Of a stretch of DNA of 6,749 bases, positions 6,279 through 6,749 are shown piece by piece. A program made the translations under genes and the position numbers. Each line of letters opens with the position of its first letter. The first letter of the stretch is position 1. Under the pieces are notes generated by a model. It was not told the origin of the DNA. It ran no database searches and worked only from the letters and a program-made list of their open reading frames with translations. This DNA is from Betaproteobacteria bacterium. GTDB taxonomy: Bacteria > Pseudomonadota > Gammaproteobacteria > Burkholderiales > Burkholderiaceae_E. The stretch spans positions 1 through 6,749 of the forward strand of contig RFPW01000118.1 of assembly GCA_009925965.1 (NCBI GenBank). The letters run 5' to 3'.

Positions 6279-6749
6279 TCAGGCGGCCGGGTGTTGGGGT
6301 TCCCAGGCCGATAGAAGGTGGTGGACCTGGATCGGATCGTCCAGCGTCATCAACGATTCCCGGATGGTTGCGTCCGACATCAGTTCAGCCAGCTCGGAGA
6401 GCAGCGTCAGGTGCTGTTCGGTTGACTGTTCGGGTACGAGAAGGAAGACGAGCAACCGGACCGGAAGGCCATCGGGTGCGTCGAACGGGATCGGTTCAAG
6501 GCAGCGGATCACGCCCGCAGTGGCCTCGCGCAGGCCTTTGATCCGACCGTGGGGGATCGCAACTCCTTCGCCTAACCCGGTCGAACCGAGTCGCTCGCGA
6601 GCAAAGAGGGCATCGAAAACCCGTCCACGCTCCATGCCTTGATGATTCTCAAACATGAGCGCGGCATGCTCAAACAAGCGCTTCTTGCTCGACGCCGGCA
6701 GGTTCAGTTGGACATTCGACGGCGACAAAAGCCGAGCGAGTTGGGTCAT
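6279..6749 (-). CDS. ptsN: Nitrogen-PTS EIIA component (EIIA-Ntr)
   Basis: EIIA-Ntr is the terminal phosphoacceptor of the regulatory PTS (EI-Ntr to NPr to EIIA-Ntr). It moves no sugar but signals nitrogen/carbon status, and in E. coli it acts on potassium transport and KdpD. The 156 aa make one EIIA/fructose-type domain (E. coli PtsN 163 aa). RERLGSTGLGEGVAIPHGRI at 51-70 contains the phosphorylated His67, followed by PVRLLVFLLVPEQSTEQHL at 96-114, which matches the E. coli stretch PVDLLFALLVPADQTKTHL. ATG 6749-6747 is the last codon of the window. It matches where the family begins (LARLLSPSNVQL), but an upstream extension and the ribosome site cannot be seen. hpf and rpoN are the usual genes before it and would lie beyond the edge. 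It precedes hprK by 10 bp. Confidence 0.93.
   Translation of the reverse strand: MTQLARLLSPSNVQLNLPASSKKRLFEHAALMFENHQGMERGRVFDALFARERLGSTGLGEGVAIPHGRIKGLREATAGVIRCLEPIPFDAPDGLPVRLLVFLLVPEQSTEQHLTLLSELAELMSDATIRESLMTLDDPIQVHHLLSAWEPQHPAA

Overview
The window is a compact, GC-rich stretch of chromosome, almost all of it coding, with no mobile element, CRISPR array, rRNA or tRNA visible. Its gene families and order point to a gammaproteobacterium. A TPR protein followed by lolB (and probably ispE) is a known gammaproteobacterial cluster. A ptsN-hprK-rapZ string is the nitrogen-PTS locus of proteobacteria that keep HPr kinase. I cannot name the genus from sequence alone.

The left third (1-2489, minus strand) is an envelope unit. 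It runs from a secreted 614-aa TPR protein into lolB, the outer-membrane acceptor of lipoproteins. A fragment follows that by position is probably the start of ispE. The TPR stop codon overlaps the most likely lolB start, an unusual CTG.

The middle (2525-4443, plus strand) is a two-gene oxidative DNA repair operon, mutM-mutY, whose stop and start codons share one base. MutM removes 8-oxoguanine from DNA and MutY removes adenine mispaired with 8-oxoguanine, so the two halves of the GO system are translationally linked. Only 35 bp separate mutM from the divergent TPR gene, so promoters for both directions must sit in or overlap this gap and the adjoining coding ends.

The right third (4444-6749, minus strand) is ptsN-hprK-rapZ: EIIA-Ntr, HPr kinase/phosphorylase, and the RNase adapter/nucleotide-binding protein RapZ. 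rapZ most likely starts at a TTG with a good Shine-Dalgarno, overlapping the hprK end by 11 bp. The rapZ stop abuts the mutY stop with no base between, so the EIIA-Man and HPr genes that follow rapZ in many related loci are not here.

Every gene except the left-edge fragment belongs to a recognised family. I see no previously undescribed system. The points worth a second look concern architecture: the lolB start, the zero-base convergent junction with a nearby perfect palindrome, the mutM-mutY coupling, the truncated nitrogen-PTS gene order, and a small in-frame tandem repeat in a signal peptide.
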